Shown: positions 59,963 through 64,000 of the stretch, in pieces | Layout of the letters: every line of letters begins with the position of its first letter | How positions within the stretch are numbered: the first letter of the stretch is position 1 | Source of the DNA: Mesaphorura yosii | Taxonomy: Eukaryota > Arthropoda > Collembola > Poduromorpha > Tullbergiidae | DNA: 64,000 nucleotides | Assembly: GCA_009869945.1 (NCBI GenBank) | Contig: WIXG01000335.1 | Location: 1 to 64,000 of the forward strand | Direction: 5' to 3' | Notes under the pieces: generated by a model | What the model saw: only the letters and a program-made list of their open reading frames with translations | Database searches by the model: none | Told to the model about the DNA's origin: nothing | Made by a program: the position numbers and the translations under genes

Positions 59963-62852
59963 CACGACACGCAGTCCGCGTATGCGACACAAGCAAAGAC
60001 TTGCTTTGATTCAGCAATTAGCAATTACTTAATAGGCTTGGTTCTATTGACGCAGAAGTATAGAAGCACGACCCAAATATGAAAGTCCATGATTGCGAAT
60101 TACGATCACGGCGATTGCGACTGCGACGATATACAAATTTGCAAGCCAAGCCCAAGCAGTGGTAAAAACTAAAAAGTCTGATGCACCAAAACATAAAAGC
60201 CAGGATCAAATTACGGCTGCACTGCCATCACTGCATTCTGATATTCGAGATCACTGCCACTGACACTGCGACGCGACGCATAAAATTCTGTTAGCCCTCA
60301 GTTAATCCCATTATGAAATTATGATTATGATTACCCTGTGATTAGACTTTAAATCTCATTTTCGCGTAGCGTAGCAGATTCACGATTCACGACGACGACA
60401 CAGCGAATTGAGAATTTGCGAATGTCAACGATGAGAAGCACTTTTGCGTTACACTCGTACTTTACCCCATTATTATTGCAATTAGGATGACTGATCACAC
60501 AATATCACCAAACCCAACACCCAGCCCAGATTTGGTGTGGACTCAGACGAGCACCGTCACTGCTTATTAAACGCACGCTCCCGTTTTTAATGATTTCCGT
60601 CGTAGTCGAAGTCGTGTCATTGTTGCCGTGCTCGTTCTTTTGATGATGGGCAGAGCAGGAGGAGTAGTAATGAAGGTGTTCGTGTCTCTTTCTCCTCGTC
60701 GCCTGTCACCCGTCGTCGACTCGTGTGTCGTCTTTCTCTCCTTTCTTCTCTCCTTTCTTCAAATCCCGTCTTTCTATTTCTTTGGGCTCGTGCAATAAAT
60801 TAAGTATTGATCTCTCTTTGTGAATGCCGTGTGTGGCATGAGGCAGACTCGAGCGAAGGAGGTTGGCAGCGATGCGAAGCAATCACGAGCTACCACCACA
60901 ACCAGAAGTCAATACTTAAAAGAGAAGAATTTTATATTTTTATGGTGTAGTCAGCAGTTTCATTTCACGACTGGGTTTTATAGGTTCATATTATTATGGC
61001 CATTGCTCTGCCATTTGCGCGTACTTTACTCACTCCTCCGACAGCCGACCGACCGAGTTTCGCCTCGTTCGACAACACAGGCACTCGACCTGCCTGCACA
61101 GTTCGAGTTCGAGGAGCTGCGAGTGTGAAGAGCAAATAAGAAGGAGGGGCAGTAGTAATCGTAGCACTGGTAATAGAAACTAGAACCAGGAGCGAATCAG
61201 TCAGTCGGCCGTCGGTTCTCCGTTGCACGTTGCACGAGAAAAAAACGACGAAGAAAGTGCCGTGCGCGTGATGGAAATGGGGAAAACATTAGATTTTCCT
61301 CGTGCACACGCGATAGAAAGAAATCCATTCGAGTTCATCTTTATACACACGTCCCAGAAGCCCCATTGCCGTCCAAGTCGTAGCTTGTGCATTGTGAGGC
61401 TGCTTTTTATGTTGATCATGATTTCATGTTCACGTTATGGTCGGGTCTGGTCTGGTCGTGAAGATGCCATTCGCAATTCACAATTCGCATATTATTCATG
61501 TCATATTTCGCCGTCCGTCCTGTGCAAATGCTGGCTGGTAGTTGGCAATGCTGTGCCTGTCGTTTTAAAAGTCAGAGAGCATTCTCAGTCATATTTCAGG
61601 AGTCGGACAAGAGGTTAGCGAGCAGCAGCGCAGGAAATGGTAGTGCAAGAGAAAAGTAAATATGACAAGCACGTAGCGCATGATAATAATTTTATGGCTT
61701 TGCCACCGCATCGCACAACCGGCCACCAATATTAAACTAATGCATAATGCGAATTCCTGCCATTTCCATTATATCCATCGTCGCGTCGCCGCCTGGAATG
61801 GCCGGCATGGCGTGTGGCAAAGCATCATTGACACAGCACAGCACACGGGTCAGGAACCCAAATCCAATGTGCTCTTTTATTACTGGGCTAAAACAATGAG
61901 ATACAACAATTTGACAAACACGTCAACACTCTCAATACGCTAATGTGAAACCTGTCCTTGTTTCGAATGCTTCAGCGGTGATTCAGATTCCGAATGATGG
62001 CTGATACGGTAAATGGACCACATTTGTGATTTCATTTTCATGATTTCATGATCACAAGATTAGAGATAGACGGACTCGGAGACGGCTTTCCTTTCCCATT
62101 TAGCAATGCAATTCAGCATGTCGTTATCACGTTTCCTATCACTCTCCTATGAGCTTTTTATAACCTATGTTTTTGATTGCAATTCGTATAATTCGATGGA
62201 AGAACGATGGCAAAATCGTGAGACTAATATGTTCATGCTAAACTTCTACTCCTGACGCAAAAGACCAAACTACTTTTATTATATATCTTTGTGATTGAAT
62301 TTTGAACAAGGAAAACGGCGTCCGTGTGCTTGATGCTAGAAACCACGGCGCACTATTTTCAAATGTAAACAAGCTTTATTCGGAATGCAGCAAATGACGT
62401 AAGGCATGAGCAAAGCGTAAGCGAAGAAACGACCAACTCAGCCTTTGCTTTGTAGTGCACGTAGAGCGGTAGCGGTAAAGCATTGCATTAGTGGTTTAGT
62501 AATCTTTTATGCAGTGAGTCGTCCGCGTCGATTTCGTAATTCCATTTAGAGAACGTCTCGAGTTTTTAGTTAATTATTAAGCCACCGAGATTTATACAAT
62601 TAACAACTAAGTTTGGACTTAATTCTTGAAGTAAGTCGTAAGCACGCACATTTGACAGCTTTACATCGTACACTGTTTGATCGAGTAGAAGTATTCTATA
62701 GATTACAAACGAGATGTACGTGTAACTAACTTTCCAACCTATTTACATTAGTTAATTGCTAGTTTGGTACCATATTTTGCAAGTACAAGTGAACGACTGC
62801 TGCAACACAAGTTCCCAATTCTAATTCAAGCTTGTTTGTCACGCCACAGACG
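59963..62852. other. Divergent intergenic region, RGS7 / ALYREF
   Basis: This 2.9-kb spacer separates oppositely directed starts. A CT-rich stretch (about 60690-60780) is the only clear low-complexity block. Open frames near 60820 and 61259 look random. The region probably holds both promoters and RGS7 5' exons or control elements. Confidence 0.4.
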
Positions 62853-64000
62853 ATGGCGACGCCAATGGAACTCAGCTTGGATGACATCATCTCCCAAACC
62901 AAGAAGACAGGCCGAGGAGGAGGCAAGTTGCATTAATAATTAATATATTAACATTAGTCACCATCATTAGCTAAGTAGTAGTCAACGTGCCTGAATTTGG
63001 ATGGACAGGTCGTGGACGGGGACGAGGAAGGGGTGGATTGACCAGAACACGTGGATTCAGCAGTGGCGGCACACGAGGCGTTAGAACCGGTGGTCTACGT
63101 GGACGAGGAGGTTTCAGAACTCGGGTAATTTTTGCAAAATGACTTCTCTTTGAAAAACAATCACAATTTGAGGAAGTCAAGCACACTTTTGGAATTCACC
63201 GCTCGTACAATTTTGATAACTGAATTTACTAAAAGTACTGTATGAGTCTTAAGCGAATGTGCGAAAAGTTAGCATGGATGGAGAAGCAAGTTTTGAGCGA
63301 GACCAGGGAGGGCCCTTAACACACTCCTTTCTGCTAATTTCGACTTTGCTGATCATCCTTCATCTTCTGCGACGAGTCTGTCAAGCCAGAAAGATAAGGA
63401 CGGGATTGGAAGTTGAGAAGCTGGAAGAGAGCACACGAATTCTATTACGCACATTCGAAAACGTTCCCTTCTGCTGACAAATTTCAATTGTGATGGAAAA
63501 GGACAATAGAATTATTTGGGTTCACTCCAGAGTTCAAACGCTGATGGAGTATGGACTCATGACAAATTCCAGGACGCAGGATTTGGTGGAGCAAGAGCTG
63601 GCGCTGGCGGTTTAAGAACCGGAGGAACCGGCCCAGCTAAAATTACCATAAGCAACCTCCACTTCGGCGTTTCTGATGCGGACATTCTGGTAAGAACGAC
63701 TGGATCTGATCGTTTGCATTGCCTTGCCACAATTCATGGTCTCACTGAACAATTCCTTTTATATAGGAATTATTCGGAGAATTGGGCAGAATCAAGTACG
63801 CTTCGGTTCACTACGATCGCACTGGCCGATCCATGGGGAAGGCCGATGTTGTTTTTGAAAGGCGATCTGAGGCACAACTGGCTATTCAACAGTACAATGG
63901 AGTCCCATTAGACGGTACGATTCAATTCAGTTTTACACTGTGGTGGTAATCATGAAATGCCCAGCCCAAACCAACACTTTGTGTTTCGTGATGAACAGGT
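62853..64000 (+). CDS. ALYREF: ALYREF/THOC4 mRNA export adaptor (3' end outside window)
   Basis: Nuclear adaptor that links spliced mRNA to the TREX complex and NXF1. Exons: 62853-62922, 63009-63124, 63531-63689 and 63767-63914, all in phase; a further exon begins at the window edge. The start [18 protein letters not shown] is the conserved UAP56-binding motif of REF proteins. A Gly/Arg-rich stretch follows ([20 protein letters not shown]), then the [21 protein letters not shown] with RNP2, [20 protein letters not shown], and [20 protein letters not shown] with the RNP1 region, ending [10 protein letters not shown]. Intron 1 (62923-63008) uses a GC donor (GCAAGT) rather than GT; the reading frame and the GRG repeat both require it. 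The missing end would hold the C-terminal RGG box and second UAP56-binding motif. Confidence 0.95.
62923..63008 (+). other. GC-AG intron in ALYREF
   Basis: Donor GGAG|GCAAGT and acceptor GGACAG. GCAAGT is the standard minor GC-type donor. The neighbouring GT (at 62926) would shift the frame and break the Gly/Arg repeat. Confidence 0.75.
63125..63530 (+). other. ALYREF intron 2 with a small open frame
   Basis: This 406-nt intron holds an ATG frame at 63274-63477 of 67 codons, with a possible membrane helix ([15 protein letters not shown]). There is no evidence that it is translated. Confidence 0.4.

Noticed and set aside
60820-61620. Open frames of 100-130 codons upstream of ALYREF
   Set aside because: Composition looks random, and no start context, domain or neighbouring exon supports them.
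63274-63477. Membrane-helix microprotein inside ALYREF intron 2
   Set aside because: It is a single short frame in an intron with no sign of translation; noted only with the intron.

Overview
The window is eukaryotic nuclear DNA: nearly every gene is split by short GT-AG introns (mostly 50-100 nt, often with a CTAAC-like branch site), and animal AATAAA signals follow many stops. The gene set (Brachyury, Fer3-type bHLH, Pelle/IRAK kinase, RGS7, PICK1, a peritrophin-type chitin-binding protein) points to an invertebrate animal, most likely an ecdysozoan. An outer-dynein-arm docking protein implies motile axonemes. About one gene per 3-4 kb, moderate GC and a Hop co-chaperone lacking its first TPR module (a loss known in nematodes) would suit a compact genome such as a tardigrade's, but that placement is only a guess.

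Layout, left to right. 1-4192 (+): 3' part of a Brachyury-type T-box gene. 5533-6613 (-): prohibitin 1. 7337-9664 (-): mitochondrial succinyl-CoA:3-ketoacid CoA transferase. 10286-11578 (-): short Hop/STIP1. 14964-17515 (+): an unusual protein with two eIF4G-type MIF4G domains in tandem. 18491-21788 (-): Pelle/IRAK kinase. 22683-23156 (-): a divergent histone H3, probable CENP-A. 23997-25359 (-): Fer3/FERD3L bHLH factor. 27799-29884 (+): F-box protein. 30150-30862 (-): secreted two-domain chitin-binding protein. 31195-33341 (-): TFIIH p62. 34077 to about 37118 (+): an unrecognised Cys/Pro/Arg-rich gene. 37400-40126 (+): methylcrotonoyl-CoA carboxylase alpha. 40889-43311 (+): PICK1 with two alternative first exons. 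43390-43635 (-): possible small membrane protein. 43887-45593 (+): unrecognised seven-exon gene. 46741-47142 (+): small very hydrophobic protein. 47896-50195 (+): SLC22-type transporter. 50339-52637 (-): outer dynein arm docking coiled coil (ODAD1/CCDC63 family). 53658-59962 (-): R7-family RGS protein with a long Ser-rich tail holding CPWE/CPWD motifs. 62853 to window end (+): ALYREF mRNA export adaptor, cut by the edge.

The genes do not form one pathway. Two mitochondrial catabolic enzymes (SCOT and MCC alpha, which meet at acetoacetate from leucine and ketone use) and prohibitin lie in the window, among developmental regulators, signalling proteins and housekeeping factors. The most unusual observations are the CPWE-type motifs built into the RGS7 tail, the tandem-MIF4G protein, the probable centromeric H3, the Cys-rich orphan gene, and an ORF pair plus a near-perfect 46-bp palindrome inside a large RGS7 intron. 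I recognised no retroviral, Polinton or other virus-like element, no tRNA or rRNA gene, and no CRISPR array.
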